Source: Nonomuraea helvata
GTDB taxonomy: Bacteria > Actinomycetota > Actinomycetes > Streptosporangiales > Streptosporangiaceae
Length of the DNA stretch: 64,000 nt
NCBI RefSeq assembly: GCF_039535785.1
Contig: NZ_BAAAXV010000009.1
Span: 2,294,001 to 2,358,000, forward strand
Direction: 5' to 3'
The notes under the pieces are model-generated. The model worked only from the letters and a program-made list of their open reading frames with translations, had not been told where the DNA came from and did no database searches. Shown in pieces: positions 8,130 through 16,975 of this stretch. Position numbers and translations under genes: made by a program. Numbering within the stretch: the stretch's first letter is position 1; each line of letters begins with the position of its first letter.

Positions 8130-9124
8130 CCAGCCCAGGATCCGCCACCGAGCTCGACCAGCTGATTCTTCCCGCCATCCCGCCCGTCCACCTCAACAAC
8201 GGCCAGGTCTCCGCGCTGCAGGTGACCGACGGGTTCCACCGGGGCACCCAGATCGTGGGCAGGTTCGAGACCTCGGGGCTGGCGGGGTTCAAGGTCTCCG
8301 CGCAGGGGCGCTCGCTGCGGGTGCTGCTGACGCTGTCGCTGGACGAGCGGTCCCTGACCGGCTGGCACGACGGCAAGGCCGAGACCGCGACCTTGCTGCC
8401 CCGGCTGGTGCAGGTCCGCTCCCAGGGGCGGCTGCGCCAGTGCGTGGTGCTCAGGGGGAAGCGGGCGCACGCCCGCGTGACCTTCGACCTGTCGCCCGAC
8501 GAGATCCCGGACGACGGGCTGATCTGCGTCGAGCTGCTCGACATCATGGAGGGCGACGGAGTCTGCCCGGAGGTGCGCCAGGCCGTGTCGGGGCGCGTCA
8601 TGCCCGACGGGGTGGCCGGGGTGCGGCTGAACAAGGTGGTGTTCGAGGAGCCGCCGGCGGTGGACTTCGACCCGGACACTCTCGACGGCCTCCGCTGTGA
8701 GCACTCCTCGCTGATCAGCGCGGGCGGCCTGGTGAACTTCAACCGGCAGGGCGTGCGCGTGCTGCGCTCGGGCCTGTTCGTGGTCAACCCGCCGCTGAAG
8801 GACACGTTCGGGTCGAGCGGCCGCCTCACGCTCAGGCTGGGCACCAAGGCGGAGCCCGCGAGCGTCATCCCCGCGACGTGGGGACGGGTCAACAGCGAGC
8901 TGCGCTGGATGCGCCACGCCACCAGGAAGCTGCTGGGCATGGCGGCGCCGCCCGTCAAGCGGGTGCTCAGCATCAGGGACGGGAACATGGGAGTGCCCGA
9001 GCAGCGGGTCGACGGCAACGTGACCCAGCTCGTCCTGCCCAGCCCCACCAACTCGCCGTTCCTGGTGATCATGGGACCCTGCCTCGGCGCCATGCCCACG
9101 CTGGAGTCGGCCGTCGCGCACTAG
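8126..9124 (+). CDS. conserved-looking protein paired with the GT-B-like gene
   Basis: 332 residues, not recognised. It is cytoplasmic in appearance (no signal or membrane segment) and rich in beta-type segments (for example VGRFETSG, LRVLLTLSLDE, VTFDLSPDE). It ends in a stretch with RVLSIRDGNMGV and FLVIMGPCLG. It starts inside the stop codon of the preceding gene, so the pair is translationally coupled and probably acts in the same process. Confidence 0.7.
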   Translation: MTSPGSATELDQLILPAIPPVHLNNGQVSALQVTDGFHRGTQIVGRFETSGLAGFKVSAQGRSLRVLLTLSLDERSLTGWHDGKAETATLLPRLVQVRSQGRLRQCVVLRGKRAHARVTFDLSPDEIPDDGLICVELLDIMEGDGVCPEVRQAVSGRVMPDGVAGVRLNKVVFEEPPAVDFDPDTLDGLRCEHSSLISAGGLVNFNRQGVRVLRSGLFVVNPPLKDTFGSSGRLTLRLGTKAEPASVIPATWGRVNSELRWMRHATRKLLGMAAPPVKRVLSIRDGNMGVPEQRVDGNVTQLVLPSPTNSPFLVIMGPCLGAMPTLESAVAH

Positions 9125-9229
9125 TCAAGCTGCTCGCCGCTTGGTAACCCTGGGGGCAGGTGAGTGTAATGCGGCGGGAAAAATGGCCATTGCCGGTGAT
9201 AACGCCGCTCAGCGGGAAGTTTCTCCTGT

Positions 9230-9652
9230 GTGAGGAGCGGCTTGCGAATCGAGACCATCCGGCACGTCCATTGCACGGTCCTGCGCGCCAGCGGCGAGCT
9301 GGACCACGCGGGCCGGGTCCGGTTCAGCGCCTGCATCAACGCTGTGTGGGACTGGACGCAGGGGCCCGTCCTCGTGTTCGACCTCGCTGATCTGGACTTT
9401 TACGATTCGTCCGTCATCGGGGTGCTCGCGATGGCCATGCAGCGGATGGAGGAAGAGGGCAGCGGGCGCATCATCGTGGTGCGGCCCTCCTCCCACCTGC
9501 TGTCGGTGCTACGGCTGACCGACCTGCTGTCGCACGTGGAGCTGCGGGGCAGCGTCGACGACACGGTGGCGGAGCTGACGCTGCAGTCGAGAGCGGCCGC
9601 CGCCGCGACATATGGGGCCAGGGCGGCGGCCGGCAGACATCACAGGCCGTAG
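9230..9652 (+). CDS. STAS-domain anti-sigma-factor antagonist
   Basis: About 140 residues with a single STAS fold. The DFYDSSVIGVLAMA segment contains the conserved serine phosphorylated in SpoIIAA/RsbV-type antagonists. Such proteins bind and sequester an anti-sigma kinase when unphosphorylated. No partner kinase or sigma gene is adjacent. Two starts are possible: GTG at 9230, or TTG at 9242, which sits 4 nt after GAGGAG. The 3' end overlaps the convergent oxidoreductase gene by 13 bp. Confidence 0.88.
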   Translation: MRSGLRIETIRHVHCTVLRASGELDHAGRVRFSACINAVWDWTQGPVLVFDLADLDFYDSSVIGVLAMAMQRMEEEGSGRIIVVRPSSHLLSVLRLTDLLSHVELRGSVDDTVAELTLQSRAAAAATYGARAAAGRHHRP

Positions 9653-11046
9653 GCCTCCAGCAGCCTCAGCCACACCTCGCTCACCGTCGGGAAGGACGGG
9701 ACCGCGTGCCAGAGGCGGTCAAGCGGCACCTCGGCCGTGACCGCGATCGTGGCCGAGTGCAGCAGGTCGGACGCCCCCGGCGCGGCGAACGTGACGCCGA
9801 GCAGCACCTTCCTGTCCTCGTCCACCACGGCCCTGGCCCGGCCGCGGTAGCCGTCGCCCATCAGGTAACCGCCGGTGACCTTCCCCATGTCGTAGTCCAC
9901 CACGCGCACACGGAACCCGTCGGCCCGAGCCACCGCCTCGGTGCGGCCGACCGCGCAGATCTGCGGATCGGTGAAGACGACCTGCGGCGCGCCGTACCCG
10001 TCCGCCAGATCCCGCATCCCGGGCAGCTCGTCACCGCGGGCCCGCGCGGCGATCACGTCACCGCAGATCCTGGCCTGGTACTTGCCCATGTGGGTGAGGA
10101 GCGCGCGTCCGTTGACGTCGCCCACGGCGTACAGCCAGCCGTCGGAGATCGCGGTGGCCCGCATGCTGTCGTCCACCTCGACGTACTTGCCGTCGGGCAG
10201 GCCCACCGTGCTGAGCCCCATGTCGCGGGTCGCGGGCCGGCGGCCGGTCGCCACCAGCAGCTCGTCGGCCTCCAGCGGCGGCCCGTCCGGCAGGTGCACC
10301 GTCACCTTCCCGCCGGGCTCCGGGCGCTCGACCCTGACGGCCTCGACCTGGTCGCGCACCTCGATGCCGGCCTCCGCGAACGACTCGGCCAGCAGCTCTC
10401 CCGCGAACGGCTCCATCCTGGGCAGCAGCCCGCGGCCGCGCACCAGCACGGTGGTCTGGCGTGCGCCGAGCCCGTGCATGGCCTGGGCCATCTCGCAGGC
10501 GACCACGCCGCCGCCGATCACGATCAGCCGCTCGGGGATGGAATCGGTCACGGTCACGTCATGGCTGGTCCAGGGCTCCGCCTCGGCCAGGCCCGGAGTG
10601 GGCGGGATGGCGGGCGTGCTGCCGGTGGCCAGCACGACGGCCTGCCGGGCGGTCAGCACGCGTTCGCCGCCGTCCTCGGTGGTGACGCGTACGCGCTTGG
10701 GGCCGTCGATGCGCCCGCGCCCCCGTACGTACTCGGCCGGCACGCTCTCGATCCACCGCACCTGCCCGGAGTCGTCGAAGTGCCCGATGGCCTCGTCACG
10801 CCTGGCCAGCACGGCCGCCACGTCGACGGGCCCGAGCGACAGCCCCGGGACGCGCGCCACCTCGCCCATCAGATCGATCGGCCGCAGCAGCGCCTTGCTC
10901 GGGACGCACGCCCAGTAGGAGCACTCGCCGCCGGCCAGCCGCTCCTCGACGATCGCCGCGGTCAGCCCGCCGCGCACGGCCCGGTCCACGACGTTCTCGC
11001 CGGCGGGACCGGCGCCGATCACAATGACGTCGAACTCGTCAGCCAC
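9640..11046 (-). CDS. FAD/NAD(P) pyridine nucleotide-disulfide oxidoreductase
   Basis: 468-residue class I flavin disulfide reductase. FAD-binding GAGPAGENV is at the N-terminus. The redox pair is in GGECSYWACVPSKALL, the CxxxxC arrangement of lipoamide dehydrogenase/mercuric reductase relatives. The NAD(P) motif is GGGVVACEMAQAM, and a second FAD segment YAVGDV is present. The C-terminal dimer domain ends with VPSFPTVSE, where lipoamide dehydrogenases have a catalytic HxxxxE pair; here the usual His is not clear, so a standard lipoamide function is doubtful. GTG start after GGAGG. Confidence 0.9.
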   Translation of the reverse strand: MADEFDVIVIGAGPAGENVVDRAVRGGLTAAIVEERLAGGECSYWACVPSKALLRPIDLMGEVARVPGLSLGPVDVAAVLARRDEAIGHFDDSGQVRWIESVPAEYVRGRGRIDGPKRVRVTTEDGGERVLTARQAVVLATGSTPAIPPTPGLAEAEPWTSHDVTVTDSIPERLIVIGGGVVACEMAQAMHGLGARQTTVLVRGRGLLPRMEPFAGELLAESFAEAGIEVRDQVEAVRVERPEPGGKVTVHLPDGPPLEADELLVATGRRPATRDMGLSTVGLPDGKYVEVDDSMRATAISDGWLYAVGDVNGRALLTHMGKYQARICGDVIAARARGDELPGMRDLADGYGAPQVVFTDPQICAVGRTEAVARADGFRVRVVDYDMGKVTGGYLMGDGYRGRARAVVDEDRKVLLGVTFAAPGASDLLHSATIAVTAEVPLDRLWHAVPSFPTVSEVWLRLLEAYGL

Positions 11047-11167
11047 CCTGCCTCCAGAAGCACTCGCCTATGCATGGCACTCTTTCATGCCTGGCCTGGG
11101 ACCACCTCGTCGCGCCCCGTTCGCCGGACTTCACGCCGCGTTCACCCGGGGCCCGTACCGTGCCCGC

Positions 11168-12256
11168 ATGGTTGATCGTTACCCGACGTCGGTGCCGTAC
11201 CGGCAGCGGACGGATGGCTATCACACGTACCGGATCCCCGCGGCGGTGGTGACCGGGGCGGGCACGGTGCTGGCGTTCGCGGAGGGGCGGCACGCCTCGG
11301 CCGGGGACTCCGGCCGCATCGACATCGTGCTCAAGCGCTCCACGGACGGCGGCAGGACCTGGGGCGCGCTCCAGGTGGTCGCCACGGAGCCGCGCCGGGG
11401 CACCGCGGGCAACCCCGCGCCCGTGGCACTGGCCGACGGCCGGATCGTCCTGGTCCACGTCAGGCAGGGGCCGTCGGTCACGGAGGACAGGATCCGGCGT
11501 GGCCAGGTGGCCGCGGCCGACGGGCGGCGGGTGTTCGTACAGGTCAGCTCGGACGACGGGATCACCTGGCCGGCGCCTCGCGAGATCACCGGCAGCGTGA
11601 AGCGCGCCGAGTGGCGCTGGTACGCGACCGCTCCCGGGCACGCCGTCGCGCTGCGCAGCGGTCGGATCGTGGTGCCCGGCAACCACTCGCTGCCGCCGTC
11701 CGGGTCCGACACCGGGACAGAGGGCAAGTACGACGGCGGCCACGCGCTGCTGAGCGACGACGGCGGCCAGACGTGGCGCCTCGGGTACGTCGACGACAAC
11801 CCCGACGGGTACGTCAACGTCAACGAGACCACCGCCACCGAACTGCCGGACGGCCGCCTCTACGTCAACGCCCGCACCGACTCCACCGCCCCCGGCACCA
11901 GGGCCGACGCGTACTCCTCCGACGGCGGCCAGACGCTCGACCGCCCCTTCCGCCCCCAGGCGGGCCTGGTCGGGCCGGTGGTGGAGGGCAGTGCACTGTG
12001 GTGCTCGTCACCGGACGTGCTGCTGTTCTCGGGTCCTGCCGCGCCGGACGCCCGGGCGCTGATGACCGTACGGGCCAGCGGCGACCTCGGGGTGACCTGG
12101 CGGGCCGTGCACACGGTGTCGGGGCTGCCGGCGGCCTACTCCGACCTGGTGCGGGTTGACGGGGACACGGTGGGACTGCTGTTCGAGACCGGCGACTTCG
12201 GAGCGTACGAATCCATCGCCTTCCGCCGTATCCCCATCGCCGAGCTGACCCCCTGA
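11168..12256 (+). CDS. sialidase / BNR-repeat exo-glycosidase (GH33-like)
   Basis: 362-residue six-bladed propeller. It begins with TYRIPA, matching the sialidase F/YRIP motif, and has at least four Asp-boxes (STDGGRTW, SSDDGITW, SDDGGQTW, SGDLGVTW). It probably hydrolyses terminal sialic-acid-type or related residues. No signal peptide is visible at the chosen ATG (11168), and upstream in-frame sequence to 11024 does not add one, so the export route is unclear or the enzyme is cytoplasmic. It is transcribed divergently from the oxidoreductase with 121 bp between. Confidence 0.85.
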   Translation: MVDRYPTSVPYRQRTDGYHTYRIPAAVVTGAGTVLAFAEGRHASAGDSGRIDIVLKRSTDGGRTWGALQVVATEPRRGTAGNPAPVALADGRIVLVHVRQGPSVTEDRIRRGQVAAADGRRVFVQVSSDDGITWPAPREITGSVKRAEWRWYATAPGHAVALRSGRIVVPGNHSLPPSGSDTGTEGKYDGGHALLSDDGGQTWRLGYVDDNPDGYVNVNETTATELPDGRLYVNARTDSTAPGTRADAYSSDGGQTLDRPFRPQAGLVGPVVEGSALWCSSPDVLLFSGPAAPDARALMTVRASGDLGVTWRAVHTVSGLPAAYSDLVRVDGDTVGLLFETGDFGAYESIAFRRIPIAELTP

Positions 12257-12257
12257 C

Positions 12258-13784
12258 TCAGGTGGCGAGGGGGTTGGGCAGGGTGGTCCAGCTGTCGCCG
12301 GGTGGGGCGCTCTCCAGGCGGGCGAGCAGGTGGGCCTTGACCGTGAGGTGCGGCCCGAAGAGCGCCTTGCGGTCCTCCGTGCGCGGCAGTTCGTCGGACG
12401 CGTCCCTGGCCGCGGCGGCCACGACGTCCCAGAGGCGGGACTCCTCGGCCCGGTCGCCCCGGCCGAAGAGCGCGATCAGGCTGCCGAACGTCGTGCCGAC
12501 GAGCCCGCCGAAGAGCTTGGCGTGCAGGGTTCCGGGATCGTCCGCGAGGAGCCGGGCGCTGACCGGCGGGAGCTCGACGCCGTTGCGGGCGAGCCTGGCG
12601 GGGCTGATTCGGACGTCGGCCAGGTCGCGGTAGACCAGCCGGTACGGCATGCCGTCCCGGTCCAGCTCCACCAGCAGGTTCTGGCCGTGCGCCTCGAGAG
12701 CCACGCCGAGCGCCAGCAGGCCCAGCAGGTCACGGAAGGCCGGCCGGGCGAACGCGGCCAGCCACGCCGCCGGGTCGCGGACCATGGCGGCGGTGACCGC
12801 CCCGACGGGGACGGCGGACCCTGTCGGCTCGCGGAGCATGGCCGCCAGGTCGGGGCTGTGCTCGCCGTTCACCATGGCTGCGGCCCCGGCCAGGTAGCGG
12901 GCGATCCGCGGCCGTCCCCCCTGCCGCGCGGACAGGACGGTGAGCAGGTGCGACAGGTGGACGCAGTCGCGGACGGAGCCGGGCGAGATGTCCCTGACGC
13001 CGGACGTCATCCGGGTGCTGAACGCCGTCTTGATGTGCGGGCCGCCGTCGAGCGGGGCGAGAGTGCGGACGGACATGAGCGGACGGGCCGGGACGGCGGC
13101 GGTGACGTGCGGACGCAGGCCCAGGCCGGGCAGGACGTGGGCGCTCTGCCAGGGGTGCACGGGGAGCAGGAGCCGGTCGCCGTCCCTGAGGGAGTCCGGC
13201 CACGGGCCCGAGACGAGGCAGTCAGCGGCGGGGACCGCGAGCAGGTCCAGGTGGACGACTGGCCGGTGCTCCGGCATGTACGCCAGCTGCTCGGCCACGG
13301 AGACGCCGGGACGGCTGCGGCAACCCGGGTGGTACGGATGGCCGTCCACCACGCTCTGCTCGTGCTCCTCCGGGGTGCCAGGGGTGTGGAAGGGCTGTGC
13401 GCGGGACAGCGCCAGCGAGGCCACGCTGTTGTCCAGGTCCGCCACCAGCTGGTCCGTGCCCGGCAGGCCGAGGGCAGCCAGGAGCTCGGCCGGGTGGGTG
13501 TACGGGTGGCCGTTCAGCCAGAGCGCGGGCTCGCGCCCGAGGTCGTACGGCTCACGCGCCCGCCCCATGAGCCTGCGCCCGTCCGCCAGCGCGACCTGGA
13601 CCCGCGCGGCCGGGCGCCACTCCGAGGAGGTCAGCAGGCCGGGCAGGGGCTCGTACAGGAGGCTGCGCCAGAGGCGGCCCAGGACGGCGGCGCGGGCGTC
13701 CGGAAGGGCCGCCATGTACGCTGCGGACAGCTCAGGGCGCACGAGGGCCAGGTCGGCCGCGAACTCCGCCTCAGAGCGCCTCAT
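12258..13784 (-). CDS. IucA/IucC-family NIS siderophore synthetase (first)
   Basis: 508 residues. NRPS-independent siderophore synthetases condense a carboxylate such as citrate with an amine or alcohol through an acyl adenylate. Visible motifs are SVVDGHPYHPGCRSRPG (the GHP-x-HP substrate/ATP region), LLLPVHPWQ, HIKTAFSTRMTSGVRDIS, and C-terminal QNLLVELD with YRDL. It is divergent from the second synthetase, starting 83 bp from it. ATG start without a strong ribosome-binding site. The two proteins are diverged, so they probably catalyse successive condensations. Confidence 0.92.
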   Translation of the reverse strand: MRRSEAEFAADLALVRPELSAAYMAALPDARAAVLGRLWRSLLYEPLPGLLTSSEWRPAARVQVALADGRRLMGRAREPYDLGREPALWLNGHPYTHPAELLAALGLPGTDQLVADLDNSVASLALSRAQPFHTPGTPEEHEQSVVDGHPYHPGCRSRPGVSVAEQLAYMPEHRPVVHLDLLAVPAADCLVSGPWPDSLRDGDRLLLPVHPWQSAHVLPGLGLRPHVTAAVPARPLMSVRTLAPLDGGPHIKTAFSTRMTSGVRDISPGSVRDCVHLSHLLTVLSARQGGRPRIARYLAGAAAMVNGEHSPDLAAMLREPTGSAVPVGAVTAAMVRDPAAWLAAFARPAFRDLLGLLALGVALEAHGQNLLVELDRDGMPYRLVYRDLADVRISPARLARNGVELPPVSARLLADDPGTLHAKLFGGLVGTTFGSLIALFGRGDRAEESRLWDVVAAAARDASDELPRTEDRKALFGPHLTVKAHLLARLESAPPGDSWTTLPNPLAT

Positions 13785-13867
13785 ATTTCACACTATTTCC
13801 AGATAAGACCTGCTGATAGCTGCCCTTGTTGGCACCAATGGGGACAAAGGGTATGGATAAGGTCGCC

Positions 13868-15430
13868 ATGACCGCTACCGACGGCTTTCTCCCTCTCTCC
13901 AGAGAGGCGCGAAGAGACGCCGCAGCCCTCGCCATGACGGCACTGCTCAACTGCCTCATACGCGAGGTGGCCCGTCCCGCGTGGGACGGCACGTTCCTGC
14001 TGCCCGCGACCGGACACGTCCTGCGTGCCGACGACGGGCGGTTCCCCGGCAGGCCCGCGCTCCACACGCCGGACGGCTGGTGCCCGCTGTCCCTGGACGA
14101 CCTGGTCGCGCTGGCGGCCGCCGAGCTGCGCGCCGGCACGGGGGTCGCCAACGACGCGCTGCCGGCGGAGATCACGCACAGCCGGGACGTCATGGCCGCC
14201 CTGCTGGCCGCCAGGCGGTCCGCGACACCCCCCGCGGACGTCTACCTGCGCTCCGAGCAGGCCCTCGTCGCGGGCCACCGCTACCACCCCGCGCCCAAGG
14301 CCCGCGGCGGTTCGGACCCGCGAGCGTGGCTCCGGTACTCGCCGGAGGCGCACGCGAGCTTCGTGCTGCCGCTGTTCGGCGTGCCCGCGGAGCAGCTGGT
14401 GGAGGAGGGGGACGCGAGCGCGCTCGACCGGCTGGGCCCGCCGCCGGGCGACGGCCTGGCCCTGCTGCCCGCGCATCCCTGGCAGGTGGAGCTGCTGGGC
14501 GGCCCGCCGCTGCGCCGCCTGGGCGTCACGCCGGTCGTGGCGTGGCCGACCTCGTCGATCCGCACGGTGTACCTGCCGGAGCCGGACCTGTTCTGCAAGT
14601 TCAGCCTGGACGTACGGATCACGAACGACGTCCGCCGGCTCTGGCTGCACGACCTGAAGAAGCTGGCCGCGATCGCCGACCTCGTGGGGCGCGCGTTCGA
14701 CGACCTCCCGGCGCATGTGCCCCGCCCCGCCGTGCTGCGCGACCGCGGCTACCGCAGCGCGGAGCTGGGCCGGGACGGCGGCGAGGCGCTGGCGGTCATC
14801 GTCCGCGACGGGCTGCGCGAGCACCTGCGCCCGGGGCTGACGCCGCTGCTGGCGGCGGGGATCAGCGAGGGCTTCCCCGGCAACCCGATCGACGGGCTGA
14901 GCGAGGACCAGGCGCTCGCGTGGTGGGAGCGCTACCTCGACCACGTGGTGCCCCCGGTCCTGCACGCCTACTTCCGCCACGGGATCGTGCTCGAATGCCA
15001 CCTGCAGAACGTGCTGATCGCGGTGGACGGGCACGGCAGCCCCGCGCAGGCGATCTTCCGCGATCACGAGGGCGTCAAGGTGCTCGCGGACCGGCATCCG
15101 CCGCTGCCGGGCATGGACGGCTCGCGGGCATGGGAGCGGCTGGTGTACTGCCTGGTGACCAACAACCTCTGCGAGATCGCCGGGGCGCTCGCCGAGCGCC
15201 GTCCGGGAGTGCGGGAGGAGCTGTGGGCGCGGGCCAGGGAGGTGTTCTCGGCGTGCGGCGCGGACCACGGCGATCCGGACGAGCTGCGTGACCTGCTGTC
15301 CGCCGCGCACATTCCCGCCAAGGCCAATCTCCTGCTGCGCTGGCTGGACGCCCCCGGCGGGGACATGCGGTGCGTGCCCGTGCCCAACCCGTTGAGCCGT
15401 CTCAGGGAAGCGAGCGCATGCGGCCGATGA
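13868..15430 (+). CDS. IucA/IucC-family NIS siderophore synthetase (second)
   Basis: 520 residues with the same family signatures: AGHRYHPAPKARGG, LLPAHPWQ, CKFSLDVRITNDVR, ECHLQNVLI and IFRDHEGVKVL. The start was chosen at the ATG 5 nt after AAGG; earlier in-frame ATGs at 13826 and 13853 lie in the promoter region. It forms a divergent pair with the first synthetase. No amine-modifying enzyme, exporter or receptor gene is adjacent, so the remaining pathway must be elsewhere. Its 3' end overlaps the convergent hldE-like gene by 29 bp. Confidence 0.92.
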   Translation: MTATDGFLPLSREARRDAAALAMTALLNCLIREVARPAWDGTFLLPATGHVLRADDGRFPGRPALHTPDGWCPLSLDDLVALAAAELRAGTGVANDALPAEITHSRDVMAALLAARRSATPPADVYLRSEQALVAGHRYHPAPKARGGSDPRAWLRYSPEAHASFVLPLFGVPAEQLVEEGDASALDRLGPPPGDGLALLPAHPWQVELLGGPPLRRLGVTPVVAWPTSSIRTVYLPEPDLFCKFSLDVRITNDVRRLWLHDLKKLAAIADLVGRAFDDLPAHVPRPAVLRDRGYRSAELGRDGGEALAVIVRDGLREHLRPGLTPLLAAGISEGFPGNPIDGLSEDQALAWWERYLDHVVPPVLHAYFRHGIVLECHLQNVLIAVDGHGSPAQAIFRDHEGVKVLADRHPPLPGMDGSRAWERLVYCLVTNNLCEIAGALAERRPGVREELWARAREVFSACGADHGDPDELRDLLSAAHIPAKANLLLRWLDAPGGDMRCVPVPNPLSRLREASACGR

Positions 15431-16817
15431 TGGCCGTGGTCGAGTGGTCGGACAGGTAGCCGAGCACGCGCACCTCGCCGCCCAGCGAGCGGACCAGCGG
15501 CGCCTCGGGCAGCATCTCCGCGGTGTAGTCGCCGCCTTTCACATAGAGCTCGGGGCGGATCATCCTGAGCAGCCGTTCGGGCGTGTCCTCGTCGAACTCC
15601 GTCACGTAGTCCACGTCGTTCAGCGCCGCCAGCACGGACATGCGGTCGTCGCACGGGTTGAGCGGGCGGCCCGGACCCTTCAGCCTGGCCACGCTGGCGT
15701 CGCTGTTGACCGCCACCACCAGCACGTCGCCGAGCCGGCCCGCCTGCTCCAGGTACGTCACGTGTCCCCGGTGCAGCACGTCGAAGCAGCCGTTGGTGAA
15801 CACCACCCGCTCACCCCTGCGCCGGTGCCCGTCCAGGAGCTGGGCCAGGCGCTCGGCCGGCTGCACGGCGCCCTCCTGGCTGCGCAGGGCGCGCAGCAGC
15901 TCGTACCGGGTGCAGACGGCCGTCCCCGGGCGGCGTACGACGACGCCGGCCGCCGCCTGGCCCGCCTCCGCGGCCTCCTCCGGCGACGCGCCTCCGGCCA
16001 GCCAGAGCGCGAACGCGGCCGTGTAGGTGTCGCCCGCGCCCGTGGCCATGTGCTGGGGCGCGGGCCGGGCGTAGGTGCGGTACGGCGGGCGGCCGCGCCT
16101 GTGCAGCAGCGTGCCCTCGCCGTCCAGCGTGGTCACCACGATCGCGGCGCGGGTCAGCTCCATGAGCCGGTCGGAGCGGGCCGTCAGGTACGCCAGGCGG
16201 TCGACCGGCTCGCCGGCGTCGCCCAGCAGGTGTACGACCTCCGCGTAGTTCGGCAGCACGGCGGCGGGAGCGCATTCGCCCCACGGCGCCACCGCGTGCG
16301 CGTCCACCACCAGCAGCGGGGACCCGGCGAGCGCCCGGCGCACGGCCGGGGTGAACACGCCGCCGCCGTAGTCGCACGCGATCACCACGTCGGCGGCGCG
16401 CACGGCCTCGCCCAGCCGGCCGAGCAGCTCCCGTTCGGCCTGCTCGGAGAGCACGTCGAGGTCCTCCTCGTCGTAGCGGGCGGTGAGCTGGCCGCCGCTG
16501 ACCAGCCGCCGCTTGTGCGCGGTACGCCGGCCCGGCACGGTCACCAGGTCCGTCTCCACGCCCAGCAGGTGGAGCGACTGCATGAGTTTGTCCCCGCAGG
16601 CGTCGTCGCCCACGGCGCCCAGGAGCCGTACGCGGGCGCCGAGCGCGACGAGGTTGGCGGCGGTGTTGGCGGCCCCGCCGGGGGCCTCCTCGGTGGCCTC
16701 CAGGCTCATCACGGGCACGGGCGCCTCCTGTGCCAGGCGCTTGGCCGAGCAGCGCAGCCAGGAGTCCAGCATGACGTCGCCGACGACCACGGCGCTGATG
16801 GTCCTGTCAGTGGCCAT
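15402..16817 (-). CDS. hldE: bifunctional heptose-7-phosphate kinase / adenylyltransferase
   Basis: 471 residues with HldE/RfaE architecture. The N-terminal ribokinase-type domain has GGAANTAANLVALGA, and ATGAGDTYTAAFA with the catalytic Asp. The C-terminal nucleotidyltransferase (about 335-471) has FTNGCFDVLHRGHVTYL (HxGH) and VKGGDY. It makes ADP-heptose from sedoheptulose-derived heptose phosphate. The gene lies divergent to a GT9 heptosyltransferase-type gene. The ATG at 16815-16817 is used; the frame stays open upstream but is not conserved in type. No isomerase (gmhA) or phosphatase (gmhB) gene is nearby. Confidence 0.9.
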   Translation of the reverse strand: MATDRTISAVVVGDVMLDSWLRCSAKRLAQEAPVPVMSLEATEEAPGGAANTAANLVALGARVRLLGAVGDDACGDKLMQSLHLLGVETDLVTVPGRRTAHKRRLVSGGQLTARYDEEDLDVLSEQAERELLGRLGEAVRAADVVIACDYGGGVFTPAVRRALAGSPLLVVDAHAVAPWGECAPAAVLPNYAEVVHLLGDAGEPVDRLAYLTARSDRLMELTRAAIVVTTLDGEGTLLHRRGRPPYRTYARPAPQHMATGAGDTYTAAFALWLAGGASPEEAAEAGQAAAGVVVRRPGTAVCTRYELLRALRSQEGAVQPAERLAQLLDGHRRRGERVVFTNGCFDVLHRGHVTYLEQAGRLGDVLVVAVNSDASVARLKGPGRPLNPCDDRMSVLAALNDVDYVTEFDEDTPERLLRMIRPELYVKGGDYTAEMLPEAPLVRSLGGEVRVLGYLSDHSTTAIIGRMRSLP

Positions 16818-16975
16818 GGGGAGCGAATACCTGAGAAAGGCCAGCTCAAACCCGGTGTGCTCGCAACCGCCCGCCCCTGCGGAGGTTCGCGGCCCCGCGC
16901 CGCGGCCCGTCCAGGGCGTCCCGACCGAAGCGCGGCGGGTTAAACCTGTGAGCCCGCCGGGTAGCACGGGCGGCT

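Noticed and set aside
13785-13867. IdeR/DmdR iron box between the NIS synthetase genes
   Set aside because: AT-rich, but I could not find the TTAGGTTAGGCTAACCTAA-type 19-mer or a good partial match.
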